A stretch of 6,025 nucleotides of DNA. Source: Lysinibacillus sp. (GTDB taxonomy: Bacteria > Bacillota > Bacilli > Bacillales_A > Planococcaceae). Below the pieces are notes generated by a model that was given only the letters and a program-made list of their open reading frames with translations, was not told the origin of the DNA and did not search any database. The stretch is taken from assembly GCA_012735355.1 (NCBI GenBank), contig JAAYHP010000144.1:1-6025 (forward strand), in the 5' to 3' direction. This document shows, piece after piece, positions 5,702-6,025 of this stretch (within the stretch, counting starts at the first letter, position 1; each line of letters opens with the position of its first letter). Made by a program: the position numbers and the translations under genes.

Positions 5702-6025
5702 ATTTAGCTCCTTCAAACCCCGGCTTCTCCAACGCCGTTTGATCTAACACTAAATATGGTGGACACGTCTCTCCGTAAACTTCATATCCTTTTTCACGGG
5801 CGCGAATAATCTCTTCCACCGCTTCCTTACATGTCACATGAACAACATATAGTTTCGCTCCTGCAATATGGGCAAGTTCTATCGCCCTTTTCGTCGCCTC
5901 TCCTTCCACTTCAGGTGGTCTCGTTAACGCATGGTATATTGGCGCTGAATTGCCGTTTCTTTTCGCTTCTTCTACCAGTTCATCAATGCCGGCACCGGTT
6001 TCCTTCCCAATCTTAAAAGTTTTAA
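5685..6025 (-). pseudogene. Dihydropyrimidinase/D-hydantoinase fragment, truncated at 3' end, continues beyond the window
   Basis: The open frame from the right edge encodes the middle of a cyclic amidohydrolase that opens dihydropyrimidine or hydantoin rings. Clear family motifs are IYHALTRPPEVEGEAT, LYVVHVTC (containing a metal-ligand His), VYGETCPPYLVLD and PGFEGAKYVW. Family members continue with SPPLRE and roughly 150-200 more residues, including another metal ligand. Here the frame ends WSS-stop and passes into permease sequence. At 5988-5996 the protein reads KETGAGIDELVEEA, where the family has KE-GALVMVHAENG-xIDxLV. About ten codons, including the metal-binding His of VHAEN, seem to be missing, probably by deletion between two short GGTGCC-like repeats. 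With both lesions the product cannot be active. The beginning of the gene is outside the window. The family identity is secure; dihydropyrimidine versus hydantoin specificity is not. Confidence 0.85.
5708..5713 (-). promoter_or_regulatory. Fortuitous ribosome binding site for the truncated permease
   Basis: AAGGAG on the minus strand, six bases before ATG 5701. It arises from the hydantoinase codons for Phe-Glu-Gly-Ala, so the fusion gave the permease remnant a new possible translation start. Confidence 0.4.

Noticed and set aside
1..6025. A novel defence, mobile or CRISPR-like system
   Set aside because: No transposase, integrase, reverse transcriptase, nuclease, repeat array or terminal repeats are present. 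Nearly every gene belongs to a known metabolic, stress or sporulation family.

Overview
The window looks like chromosomal DNA from a low-GC, endospore-forming Bacillaceae. The evidence is a Bacillus-type thiamin operon behind a TPP riboswitch, a LytH-type spore-cortex peptidase, a perfect MhqR-type operator, and strong AGGAGG-type ribosome binding sites. All supported genes lie on the minus strand, so transcription runs from high to low coordinates. No RNA gene, insertion sequence, CRISPR array or phage gene was seen.

Read in the direction of transcription, positions 6025-4841 hold the remains of a hydantoin/dihydropyrimidine utilisation locus. A dihydropyrimidinase (D-hydantoinase) gene breaks off at about 5690 and runs out of frame into the 3' half of an NCS1-family permease gene. 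A 64-residue hypothetical gene and a strong terminator follow. The hydantoinase piece also appears to have lost about ten codons around a metal-binding His. Next is lytH (4620-3634), a secreted M23 peptidase with a TTG start and its own terminator.

Positions 3579-728 are a thiamin-thiazole operon: a sigma-A-like promoter, a TPP riboswitch with a transcription terminator, then tenI, thiS, thiG and thiF. ThiF adenylates the Gly-Gly tail of ThiS, the sulfur carrier; ThiG builds the thiazole; TenI is the thiazole tautomerase. tenA, thiO and thiD, which share this operon in Bacillus subtilis, are absent here. TenI has Asn where the B. subtilis enzyme has its key His122.

Positions 727-533 are a compact regulatory region with three inverted repeats, one an exact MhqR box. 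It precedes an mhqE-mhqD pair for quinone and hydroquinone detoxification. The mhqE gene encodes only the first of the two VOC domains that its family needs. mhqD runs off the left edge.

No new multi-gene system is visible. The interest lies in the damaged catabolic genes, the half-sized dioxygenase, the TenI substitution and the crowded mhqE control region.
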